A stretch of 20,053 bases of DNA from a virus. The notes under the pieces are model-generated. The model saw only the letters and a list, made by a program, of their open reading frames with translations. It was not told where the DNA came from and did not search any database. The stretch covers positions 1 through 20,053 of the IMG/VR virus record IMGVR_UViG_3300044638_004008. One strand, written 5' to 3'. The translations under genes were made by a program, and so were the position numbers. How positions within the stretch are numbered: position 1 is the stretch's first letter; every line of letters begins with the position of its first letter. This document shows, one piece after another, positions 1 to 6,767 of this stretch.

Positions 1-503
1 CCGTACAAAATATCGCCCTGGGCAACCGTAGATAACCCCGTGCCACCGCGGGTAACAGCCAATTGACCCGTCCAGCCAAGAGTAAGCGATGCGGCGTTTA
101 GCAGCGCAGTTGATGGGCTGCCACCCAAAGTAAGGGTTACGTTTGTGTCATCGGTTTTTGTAAGGGCTGCGGGCGAATTCCATTGTGGGGCTGTTCCGCT
201 GCTGGCAAGATATTGGCCAGTTGTGCCAATTGCCAATTTAGACAATGTTGTGCCGGAAACGTAATACAGTAAATCGCCCGCGTTATAAGTTGTAAGCCCT
301 GTGCCGCCAGCGGTTGTAGGGGTTACTTTCCAAGCAATTACTTGAATAACGTTAGCATTGTCTTTGTAAAACAATTTGCCATCGGTAATGTTGATGGCCA
401 GTTCCGATCCCAACGTGCTGTTGGCCAAGTTTGCAGCCAGCGGCGCGGCGGCTGCCGTGCTGCTGCTGTAAATTTGAATTGGGGTAAAGCCGGTTTGCGC
501 CAT
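1..503 (-). CDS. Tail-fibre-like structural protein, partial (3' end beyond window)
   Basis: Reading leftward from the ATG at 503-501, an open frame of 167 codons runs off the window edge, so the C-terminus is missing. The protein begins MAQTGFTPIQIYSSSTAAAP. It is rich in Gly, Thr, Ala and Ser and contains repeated GGTGL...GD(L/I)LY units (near residues 64-76 and at the cut end). Such repeats are typical of collagen-like or beta-structured phage tail fibres and of appendage proteins that touch the host surface. A TDDTNVTLTLGG segment resembles the TDDT repeats of the 831-aa fibre-like protein encoded just upstream, so the two are probably related parts of one appendage system. The stop of the 82-aa gene lies 3 bases before this start, suggesting co-transcription. 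The fibre role rests on composition and repeats; no receptor-binding domain is visible. Confidence 0.7.
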   Translation of the reverse strand, partial: MAQTGFTPIQIYSSSTAAAAPLAANLANSTLGSELAINITDGKLFYKDNANVIQVIAWKVTPTTAGGTGLTTYNAGDLLYYVSGTTLSKLAIGTTGQYLASSGTAPQWNSPAALTKTDDTNVTLTLGGSPSTALLNAASLTLGWTGQLAVTRGGTGLSTVAQGDILY

Positions 504-506
504 CTT

Positions 507-755
507 TTAAATCTCCGGTGTGAACGTTTGAGGCAACCAGGGCAGCACGGTCACTTTTTGTTTTTTTAATTCGGCCAATTGTTCAGCCAAACGCGCTTCA
601 ATGCCCGTTTTGTCGATCCAGGACACAATCATGTCTTCGGTCACGTCGGCAAAAGGAACCGTCATTTTGGGTTCAGGAATGAACCAATTGCCTTCGGTTT
701 CGACGGTAAAGTCGCCGTCGGTGGCGGCTGCAAAATAACGCGTTTGGGTAATCAA
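507..755 (-). CDS. Small hypothetical phage protein, uncertain (TTG) start
   Basis: I do not recognise the family with certainty. The 82-residue product (begins LITQTRYFAAATDGDF) has an aromatic, acidic N-terminal half and a short charged helix (ARLAEQLAELKKQK) before a Pro-rich end. It lies between two fibre-like genes, so a small accessory or assembly protein for the appendage is a reasonable inference. The start is odd. The only in-frame start is TTG at 755-753, since an in-frame TGA lies six codons upstream. Two nearby ATGs (774-772, overlapping the previous stop as TAATG, and 764-762) are in other frames. Inserting one T into the AAAATTG tract would give MENLITQTRYF, so a one-base deletion or sequencing error is possible. 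Confidence 0.55.
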   Translation of the reverse strand: MITQTRYFAAATDGDFTVETEGNWFIPEPKMTVPFADVTEDMIVSWIDKTGIEARLAEQLAELKKQKVTVLPWLPQTFTPEI

Positions 756-773
756 TTTTCCATTGTGTTTTCA

Positions 774-3269
774 TTAAAAGTTGCCCCCGCCGGTTCCACC
801 GATAACGGTCAAAACGCCCGTTGATGGATTAAATTTCAGTTTAGTCGAAGACACCTTTACCGGCAAGTTTCCGGTTGTGTTTGTCACCCAAGTTGGGTAC
901 ATATCCGTGGCCGTGGAAGTGTCATCCGTGATTGCAACGTTTGTTGCGTTTGTTGCCGTTCCCGCGGTCGTCGCGCTGCCCGCGCTGCCGTCAATGTTTA
1001 CGCCGGTCAACGATTGGGCGCTGCTGGCGCGGTTCAATAAAATTGAAGTCGTGCCAATGAAAAGGCTTGAATTGCCCAAAACTGCCGAAGGAATCGTGCC
1101 GGAAAGTTGTCCAGCGGGAAGGCTGGTCAAATTGGCGCCCGAACCCGTAAATCCGGTGGCCGTGAATTCGCCCGTTGAAGGGTTAAATTGTAGCCTGGTG
1201 GATGAAACATATTCGGTGGTTAGGCTGCCAGTTGTTTGGCTGGCAAACAAGGGATAACGCACCGCGTTGGTGGTTGTGTCGTCGGTGACGGTCGCGTAAG
1301 CGGTGGGCGTCACCCAGGACGGGGCCGAAGTCCCGTTCGATTGCAGCACCTTGTTTGCGTCACCGGCTGCGGAAGCCAAAAACGCCGTTGTACCGCTTGC
1401 GGATTGGTAGGGAATACTGGCGGCAGCACCACCCGCCAAATTCGTCGCTGTGACGGCATTTGTGGCGTTGGTGGCCGTTCCCACGGTAATGCCAGCCGGA
1501 TCACTCCATGCGGGGGCCGATGCGCCAGCGGTCAGGATATACGTGGACGATCCCAAACCCAGGAAAGTGGTCGCACCCGCGCCGGTTTGATAGGGCAATG
1601 AACCAGCCAGGCCGCCAGCCAGGTTGGTGGCCGTGATGGCGGTTGTGGCCGATCCAGCCGACCCCGCGGTGGCCGCGTAACTGACTGACAACCCGCTGGC
1701 CGGTACGTTTTTCCAATACTGTGCAACGCTGTCGTATTGCACCACGTCCAAATTGGAAAGTGTGCCAAATTGCACGTTTCCGTCCGTGCCACCCAACACC
1801 GAACCAAACGTCGGGCGTACAAACAAAATGCCGTTATTGGTTCCAACGTGAACAACCGCGGCCACAATTGCAATTGCATTTGGCGCCGTTGGTTTGGTTT
1901 TGGTTAAACCACCAGTAACCAACGGGTTGTAATACAACACTTGGCCTTGCACCCAGGCTTCAGCGCCGCCGGTGGTGTTGATTTGTTTGACTTCGCCAAA
2001 TGACGATACAAAAATCCAATCATTGTTGATGCCGGATTCATCTGCCACGCCCAGGATGTAACTTGCCTGGTCAACAGTCAAGCCCGTGGCCGCCTTACCA
2101 ATCAAGCCGCCTGAAGCGCCAACAGTACCGGCAAACGAAACCACTTGGCCTTTGGTAATGCTGCCCTGGCATTTAATCCGGTAAAACTGTTCTTCGCCAA
2201 CGTGCTGAACCACGCTGCCATTCATTTGGAACGACAACGTTTGAAATTGGTCGCTGTTGTCGTAGTAAATGCGGCCCGTTGCGTCGGTCGGCAGCGGGTT
2301 TTGCGTGGTGTTGAATTGAATGTATGTCGGCGTTGCAATGCTGCCGGTCAATCCTGACAGGCTGGTGATATCGCTGTTTGCGCCACTTGCAGCCGCGCCC
2401 AGGTTTGTCCTGGCTGTTGGCGCGTCGGATGCGCCCGTGCCGCCATGCAACACGGCAATGTCGGTGGCAGCCCATGTTCCGGTGGCAATGGTTCCCAGCG
2501 TTGTGATGCTGGTTTGACCAGCCCAGGTCGTGGAAATACGCAAACCGCTGGCGCTGGCGTCCAGGGACGTGCCGTTCAGTTTGACGGAAAACGCGTTGGA
2601 AATCAGTTGCAGCCCATCGCCCGCCGTGTACGTTCCCGCCCCCGAAAACTGCGTCCAAGGCATATTGGTCACGCCAATCGTGCCGGTCGATCCCGCGGTG
2701 GTCACCCAGCCGGTGGATGACAGCGTGGCGCCGTCTTCAATAAACGTAAACGCGCCTGGCACTTCCGACCAGTTGTTCATGTCGGCGGTGCGCGTCCACC
2801 CGCTGGCGCTGGCTGCATAAATGCCGTTTTGTGCCTGGTTGGTTTGGTTTTTGACCAGGATGCGGTCGCCCGCGGTCAATGTGGATGGCCAGTCACCACC
2901 AGCCTGGGTCGCCAATCCGGACAACGTAATGTTGTTGGTGGTCGTGTAAAGGCACGACGCCTTAATGTCCAAACCCTGGGCGACCGAATCAACGTATGCC
3001 TTGTTGGCCACGTCAGCGTCCGCGGTTGGCGCTGCGGCCACTTGGGCGGTTGTGAAGTACGCTGCTGCGGGGCTGCTACCGCCAATTACCGACGAATCAA
3101 TCGTCGAATTTGTAATGGTTAACCCTGATTGAAAAGGATCAACCGGTGGGAAAAAAGGCGTTCCCGCGGGGCCAACAAAATATTGCAGCGCAAACGTTGG
3201 TTCAGGATCAAAAACACCCTGAACCGGAACGATGTTGATGGTCTGTTTGTTGGCGACCTGATTGGTCAT
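774..3269 (-). CDS. Large tail-fibre-like structural protein (831 aa)
   Basis: This large, low-charge, Thr/Ala/Gly/Ser-rich protein has the modular look of a phage tail fibre. After a short N-terminal region (MTNQVANKQT...), roughly residues 85-215 hold a module common in fibres (AYVDSVAQGLDIKAS, AGDRILVKNQTNQAQNGIY, FIEDGATLSSTGWVTT). Residues near 345-520 hold a second, more ordered module (FYRIKCQGSITKGQVVSFAG to GILFVRPTFG). The C-terminal third carries repeats of the type TDDTxTxxxxYPxxxxxTTG...VSSTxLxFNPSTGxxT, seen twice. The stop is followed by ATG in a TAATG overlap, and the upstream structural gene ends 3 bases before this start. Host-receptor contact is inferred from the family; no enzymatic motif is visible. 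It could also be a tail spike or a head fibre. Confidence 0.75.
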   Translation of the reverse strand: MTNQVANKQTINIVPVQGVFDPEPTFALQYFVGPAGTPFFPPVDPFQSGLTITNSTIDSSVIGGSSPAAAYFTTAQVAAAPTADADVANKAYVDSVAQGLDIKASCLYTTTNNITLSGLATQAGGDWPSTLTAGDRILVKNQTNQAQNGIYAASASGWTRTADMNNWSEVPGAFTFIEDGATLSSTGWVTTAGSTGTIGVTNMPWTQFSGAGTYTAGDGLQLISNAFSVKLNGTSLDASASGLRISTTWAGQTSITTLGTIATGTWAATDIAVLHGGTGASDAPTARTNLGAAASGANSDITSLSGLTGSIATPTYIQFNTTQNPLPTDATGRIYYDNSDQFQTLSFQMNGSVVQHVGEEQFYRIKCQGSITKGQVVSFAGTVGASGGLIGKAATGLTVDQASYILGVADESGINNDWIFVSSFGEVKQINTTGGAEAWVQGQVLYYNPLVTGGLTKTKPTAPNAIAIVAAVVHVGTNNGILFVRPTFGSVLGGTDGNVQFGTLSNLDVVQYDSVAQYWKNVPASGLSVSYAATAGSAGSATTAITATNLAGGLAGSLPYQTGAGATTFLGLGSSTYILTAGASAPAWSDPAGITVGTATNATNAVTATNLAGGAAASIPYQSASGTTAFLASAAGDANKVLQSNGTSAPSWVTPTAYATVTDDTTTNAVRYPLFASQTTGSLTTEYVSSTRLQFNPSTGEFTATGFTGSGANLTSLPAGQLSGTIPSAVLGNSSLFIGTTSILLNRASSAQSLTGVNIDGSAGSATTAGTATNATNVAITDDTSTATDMYPTWVTNTTGNLPVKVSSTKLKFNPSTGVLTVIGGTGGGNF

Positions 3270-3272
3270 GGT

Positions 3273-3614
3273 TTACCCCGCGGCTAACGGTGTCACATAG
3301 CATTCGCCGTTTGCAGCCGTGCCAATGATGGAAATGTAAAACGTGTTGCGCGGTGCTGGAACCACGATAGGGTAATTCATGGTGGGGGGCAAAATGATCC
3401 CAGGCGTTGAATTGCCAGTCGTTGGAACAGCCGGTGTTGCCGTGCTGGCCGACGTGGTTCCCAACGTTACAACAACGGACGCGCTACCTGTATTTATCAG
3501 GCTTACGTAATTGTTTTCCACGTTGGATTTGGGTTCGATTGCCAGGGCGGTTGAAGCGGACGACGGAACCGTAATTCGGTAGGTTGGCCCATTAGGTCTA
3601 AAACTTGGCAGCAT
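3273..3614 (-). CDS. Small beta-rich structural protein (113 aa), hypothetical
   Basis: I do not recognise a named family. The sequence (MLPSFRPNGPTYRITVPSSA...) is rich in Ser, Thr, Val and Pro with alternating hydrophobic residues, which suggests a small beta-sandwich such as a decoration or adaptor protein. Segments such as VSLINTGSASVVVTLGTTSA resemble the short beta-proteins often found among phage head genes. It is the first gene after the terminator at 3656-3681, lies just upstream of the large fibre-like gene, and shares its composition. A GGGGAACGAAT sequence before the ATG is a plausible ribosome binding site (GGGGA). A virion role is inferred from location and composition only. Confidence 0.6.
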   Translation of the reverse strand: MLPSFRPNGPTYRITVPSSASTALAIEPKSNVENNYVSLINTGSASVVVTLGTTSASTATPAVPTTGNSTPGIILPPTMNYPIVVPAPRNTFYISIIGTAANGECYVTPLAAG

Positions 3615-3655
3615 ATTCGTTCCCCTTTCTTGGGAAATTATAAAGTTTCAAATAG

Positions 3656-3681
3656 AAAAAGCCACCCCTTTTGGGGGCGGC
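3656..3681 (-). terminator. Intrinsic terminator after the coat region
   Basis: Read leftward, an eight-pair stem (GCCGCCCC / GGGGTGGC, one G-U pair) with a five-base loop (CAAAA) is followed by TTTTTC. It lies 25 bases after the stop of the 140-aa structural gene. It would reduce leftward transcription into the fibre genes and so keep coat-region output high. On the plus strand the following T-run is shorter, so the leftward orientation is favoured. Confidence 0.8.
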
Positions 3682-3705
3682 TTTCCCGTTTATTTTCCCA
3701 TCCGA

Positions 3706-4128
3706 TTAAGGAAGGAAAGTTAGGTCGTAACCGTAAATGAACACGTCAGCGGTGGCTGCTGCGCCCTGTGCGGTCGTGCAACGGATGTAAAGCGGTGTGG
3801 TCGATACTGCGTCGGTGGACGATGCGGCGGTCACAACCACTTTTGCCGTAGCGCTATTGCCGGTCAAGGCATAAGCCGATTTTACGGCTGTGCCGGTTGC
3901 GCCTGGGCCTGTATAAACGGCCAATTGGGCCGTGGTCAGGTTGATGGACGCATTGGCAACAATGATGCTTTGAACGCTGACACTACCACTTGCCAAAATG
4001 GGGGCGATGGTGTCTGCGACTGCATTTAAATCAACGCCTTGGGCCGATGCAATTAGGCGAAGCGCCTGGTTGGTTGCAAGGTTTGAAGGGTGATTACTAG
4101 CGGTTACTGCTGGGCCTGGATTAGACAT
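3706..4128 (-). CDS. Small structural protein after the coat gene (140 aa), hypothetical
   Basis: The product is not assigned to a family. It starts MSNPGPAVTASNHPSNLA, has an alpha-helical stretch near residues 18-50 (ATNQALRLIASAQGVDLNAVADTIAPIL) and then a Val/Ser/Thr/Ala-rich beta region that ends in ADVFIYGYDLTFLP. It follows the coat gene by 33 bases and is followed by a terminator, so it is the last gene of the head operon. Genes in this position in podovirus-like genomes often encode head-decoration or minor capsid proteins, and the beta-rich C-terminal half fits that. It has an AGGAAACAGATC leader before the ATG (AGGAAA, good spacing). The virion role is inference. Confidence 0.65.
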   Translation of the reverse strand: MSNPGPAVTASNHPSNLATNQALRLIASAQGVDLNAVADTIAPILASGSVSVQSIIVANASINLTTAQLAVYTGPGATGTAVKSAYALTGNSATAKVVVTAASSTDAVSTTPLYIRCTTAQGAAATADVFIYGYDLTFLP

Positions 4129-4161
4129 GATCTGTTTCCTTTCTTGGTTGTCGGTTGATGA

Positions 4162-5403
4162 TTAGGCTGCAACGCGGCAAGCCAATTCGGGATACAAAGG
4201 CGCCCAACCATAAAGAACGTCTAAACGTGTAGGAATGGAATCGTTATTTATCGTGTATTGCCTCACCACACGGATGGAAAGTCCAAGTTCCTTGTCGGAC
4301 GCACGGCCAGCGAAATGAACGCCATCAGGCAATTCCAAGTCGGCAGTTGCCAACGTGAACGCATTGCGGTGCATGATGATGTTTTGTGGGCTGACTTCGC
4401 CGCTGTTTGCGAACGGGGTCACCACGGCGGTTGCGCTGGTAGCAGTAACAGTCACGTTTTGGAATTGACCACCGGTGATGATGGCGGGCGAAACGGTTAC
4501 TTGTGTGCCAGGTGTAGTTGCAACGTTGGTTGTGGCAGTCACAACGAAGTTGCGAAGTTTGCCTGAACCGTAGGCTGCGCGGCTTTGTGGGTTAACTGCA
4601 TACACGCCAGCAATTTGGATCACGTCGCCCTGGTTCAAAGTCAAACCAGCGGATGCAACCAAAGTGATGGTGGATGTAGAAGCCCAACCGGTGGACAACG
4701 AACCAGTAAAGGTCGAAGTGTTGGTGGCCAAAGTTCCGGTGTAATTGCCGAAAGTTTGGTTTACAACGTTCTGATCCATTTTCCAGTTCATGCCGCCCGA
4801 ATCACGGCCCATAAGACCTTTTTGGAATTGGGTGCTGACTTGGTTTTGTGGATTGAACAAACCTTTAAGGCTGTCAACGATAGTCGCGCTGGTGAACGGC
4901 TCGATGATGCAAGAACGACGACCATCGCGTGGTGCGCCTTCAGAATCAAGGTATGCCTGGCCGGTCAAATAAGTGATAAGACCAGTTGGGGGCGTACCAG
5001 CAGTTCCAACGATGTTGGCGGTATTGTTTTTTGCCATGGAAAGACCGTCAAAGTCAATTTTGTTGGCAATGGCAGCAATAGCCGGTTTCAACACGCGGTC
5101 GCTGAACATATCAAGCGACAAAGCCAAATCCTGGGTCGTGAATTGGGTATCCACGTGGAATTGGGTTGACAGCGTGACAGGAACGCTAGTTTCGTTGAAG
5201 TCTTCAACGTTAAGGGCGGGGCCGGTAGTACCGATGAAACGACCAGGACGGCGAACGTTCAGCGTGTTACCAATTTTCGCGCCAGTTACAGCAAATTGAT
5301 CGTCATACTCGCGGTTTACTTCGCTTGTAAAAGTCAATTCGTTTTCCAAGACCATCAACGCTTCGTTGGTGATCTTGCTAATGGTAAGCAAATTGTTGGA
5401 CAT
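4162..5403 (-). CDS. Major capsid (coat) protein, P22 coat-like
   Basis: This 413-residue protein is the likely HK97-fold coat subunit that forms the icosahedral shell around the scaffold. The N-terminus (MSNNLLTISKITNEALMVLE) followed by NREYDDQFAVTGAKIGNTLNVRRPGRF matches the P22 coat (gp5) family, whose members are about 400-430 residues. The middle (roughly 215-330) is Thr/Ser/Val-rich and could be the inserted or beta-rich domain characteristic of the family. Gene order supports the call: portal, unknown, scaffold, coat, as in P22-like head modules, with only 28 bases between scaffold and coat. A strong GAGGAAAAAATC sequence precedes the ATG, consistent with very high expression. The family match is from recognition of the N-terminal pattern and context. 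Confidence 0.88.
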   Translation of the reverse strand: MSNNLLTISKITNEALMVLENELTFTSEVNREYDDQFAVTGAKIGNTLNVRRPGRFIGTTGPALNVEDFNETSVPVTLSTQFHVDTQFTTQDLALSLDMFSDRVLKPAIAAIANKIDFDGLSMAKNNTANIVGTAGTPPTGLITYLTGQAYLDSEGAPRDGRRSCIIEPFTSATIVDSLKGLFNPQNQVSTQFQKGLMGRDSGGMNWKMDQNVVNQTFGNYTGTLATNTSTFTGSLSTGWASTSTITLVASAGLTLNQGDVIQIAGVYAVNPQSRAAYGSGKLRNFVVTATTNVATTPGTQVTVSPAIITGGQFQNVTVTATSATAVVTPFANSGEVSPQNIIMHRNAFTLATADLELPDGVHFAGRASDKELGLSIRVVRQYTINNDSIPTRLDVLYGWAPLYPELACRVAA

Positions 5404-5431
5404 GATTTTTTCCTCAAAAATGGGTTAAATG

Positions 5432-6385
5432 TCAGCGGATTCTACGTGCTGCGCGGGCTGCTTTCCATTGCTGATACGAACCATGGAAATTGCCATCGGC
5501 ATCCAGGCCCGCGTCAACGGTGTTAACTGCACCACGCAGCGGCGAAATCGGCGCTGGCGCTTTTGACTTCCCAACAGTAGGTTTCACTTCAGGGGCGCTT
5601 ACCTTCGAATCCCTCTCATAACGGGCCTCAATTTTTCCAATTTCTCGGACGGCTGAAACAAGCGACATTTCGGACAACTTTTTTGCAAACTCGGTGTTTT
5701 CAGCCAAGTAATACAAAATTCGCGGCCCATGCTCTGATTCGATGATTGCATCACGCACCGGATCGCTTACGCGAACGTCGCTGCTTTGCACCATGTCGTC
5801 AAAGTCCGGCATCTCTGATTTCGCCGCGTTCACACGATCTGCCCAGGCTTTGAATTTCACTTCCTGTTCAGCCGCGGCCTTGCGGTTCAAATCTTGTTGA
5901 TCCCGTTCTGCCATCTTTTTATCAGCGGTATATTCGGCCAATGCTTTCGCATATTCGTACATATCGCTGAATTGTTCCGGTGTAGGTTCCTCGCCAACGT
6001 CATCCTGGGGCGCTTGCGCCTGGGGGGTGACCTTGCCTTCCAGTTCCTTCAGCCTGGTTTCCAATTGTTCACGTCTTTCACGTTCTACGCGGGCTTCCTC
6101 GCGGGCCGCTTCACGCTGTTTCGTGATCTCTGAAAACCGCCTTTCCAACTTTGGATTAGGTTTGCGTTCCTTCTGATCTTCTGCTGTTGTCGCGTCATTC
6201 CCTTCCCGATCTTGTCCACTCTGATCGTCCGCATCCGGCTCGGCAACGGCGCTTTCAGCGTCTTCGTTAGCCGCCACGGGGGCTGCGGGTTCTGAATCAA
6301 CTAAACCAAGTTTTTGGGCTGTGAATTCCGCTAAATTCTCGCTTGTTACGATGTTACTCGCCAGGCGTTCTTGCACTTCCGACAT
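5432..6385 (-). CDS. Scaffolding protein
   Basis: A highly charged 317-residue protein directly upstream of the coat gene, close to the 303 residues of P22 scaffold. Residues about 31-70 are acidic and Ala-rich (disordered), residues about 78-118 form a clear coiled coil (KLERRFSEITKQREAAREEA and on), and another long helix spans about 140-190. The C-terminus is a short basic amphipathic helix (QQWKAARAARRIR); in P22 scaffold a basic C-terminal helix-turn-helix binds coat. The role is to direct procapsid assembly and then leave or be degraded before DNA packaging. No protease catalytic motif is apparent, so I see no built-in maturation protease. The identification rests on architecture and gene order. 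Confidence 0.85.
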   Translation of the reverse strand: MSEVQERLASNIVTSENLAEFTAQKLGLVDSEPAAPVAANEDAESAVAEPDADDQSGQDREGNDATTAEDQKERKPNPKLERRFSEITKQREAAREEARVERERREQLETRLKELEGKVTPQAQAPQDDVGEEPTPEQFSDMYEYAKALAEYTADKKMAERDQQDLNRKAAAEQEVKFKAWADRVNAAKSEMPDFDDMVQSSDVRVSDPVRDAIIESEHGPRILYYLAENTEFAKKLSEMSLVSAVREIGKIEARYERDSKVSAPEVKPTVGKSKAPAPISPLRGAVNTVDAGLDADGNFHGSYQQWKAARAARRIR

Positions 6386-6432
6386 AGGTTTATCCTAAGA
6401 ATTAACCCAATGAAAACCCATTGGTAGGTTGT

Positions 6433-6449
6433 GGGTTGATTTTCAACCC
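6433..6449. other. Perfect hairpin in the gap before the scaffold gene
   Basis: GGGTTGA and TCAACCC form a perfect seven-pair stem with a three-base loop. A second inverted repeat, CCAATG/CATTGG (6407-6424), lies between it and the scaffold start. Neither is followed by a leftward T-run, so they do not look like simple terminators. They could be an mRNA processing or stabilising element between the portal-side and scaffold-coat segments. Confidence 0.4.
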
Positions 6450-6467
6450 TAAAACTTATGTTGTCAA
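6439..6467 (-). promoter_or_regulatory. Weak candidate promoter upstream of scaffold and coat
   Basis: Read leftward, a perfect TTGACA (6467-6462) overlaps the stop of the 97-aa gene, followed 17 bases later by GAAAAT (6444-6439), which keeps four of six -10 bases but lacks the first T. The -10 falls in the hairpin at 6433-6449. It could boost scaffold and coat transcription; chance occurrence is quite possible. Confidence 0.25.
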
Positions 6468-6757
6468 CAATCCGTTGCGTCTGCCCATTCAGGCAGCGTT
6501 TTCAAATGCACATAGGCTTGTTTGACAAAATTTAAGGCGTCGTCTTCAACTGAAAACAAAACCGTGTATTGTTTATTGACGCTGTAATTGTCGGCTTTGC
6601 ATTCCACAACCACGGAACCGTGTTCTTTATTACCGCTAATTTCAATAATTTTGCAGTATGCGTTAAATGCAGTTCTTTGATAGCCAATTTTTACTTGGCC
6701 TATTGACGTATTAATAAACGCTTCGCCTTCGACCTGGATAATTTTTCGTAATGCCAT
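6464..6757 (-). CDS. Hypothetical 97-aa protein between portal and scaffold
   Basis: No family recognised. The product (MALRKIIQVEGEAFINTSIG...) alternates hydrophobic and polar residues in a way that suggests a small beta-barrel or OB-like fold, then ends with a short helix (DDALNFVKQAYVHLKTLPEW). It has two Cys residues in the body and one at the end, and no membrane segment. It starts 10 bases after the portal stop and is preceded by AATAAAGGAAAAAAC, a good ribosome binding site. Its place inside the head operon suggests a minor role in head assembly or regulation, but the sequence gives no direct evidence. A 78-base gap with hairpins separates it from the scaffold gene. Confidence 0.6.
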   Translation of the reverse strand: MALRKIIQVEGEAFINTSIGQVKIGYQRTAFNAYCKIIEISGNKEHGSVVVECKADNYSVNKQYTVLFSVEDDALNFVKQAYVHLKTLPEWADATDC

Positions 6758-6767
6758 GTTTTTTCCT

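Noticed and set aside
781-1257. 158-codon plus-strand frame inside the fibre gene
   Set aside because: It lies wholly opposite the repeat-rich fibre gene; its composition is a mirror of the GC-skewed Gly/Thr codons, with no ribosome site or family match.
4585-5169. 194-codon plus-strand frame opposite the coat gene
   Set aside because: It lies antisense to a well-supported coat gene and has shadow-like composition with no recognisable domain.
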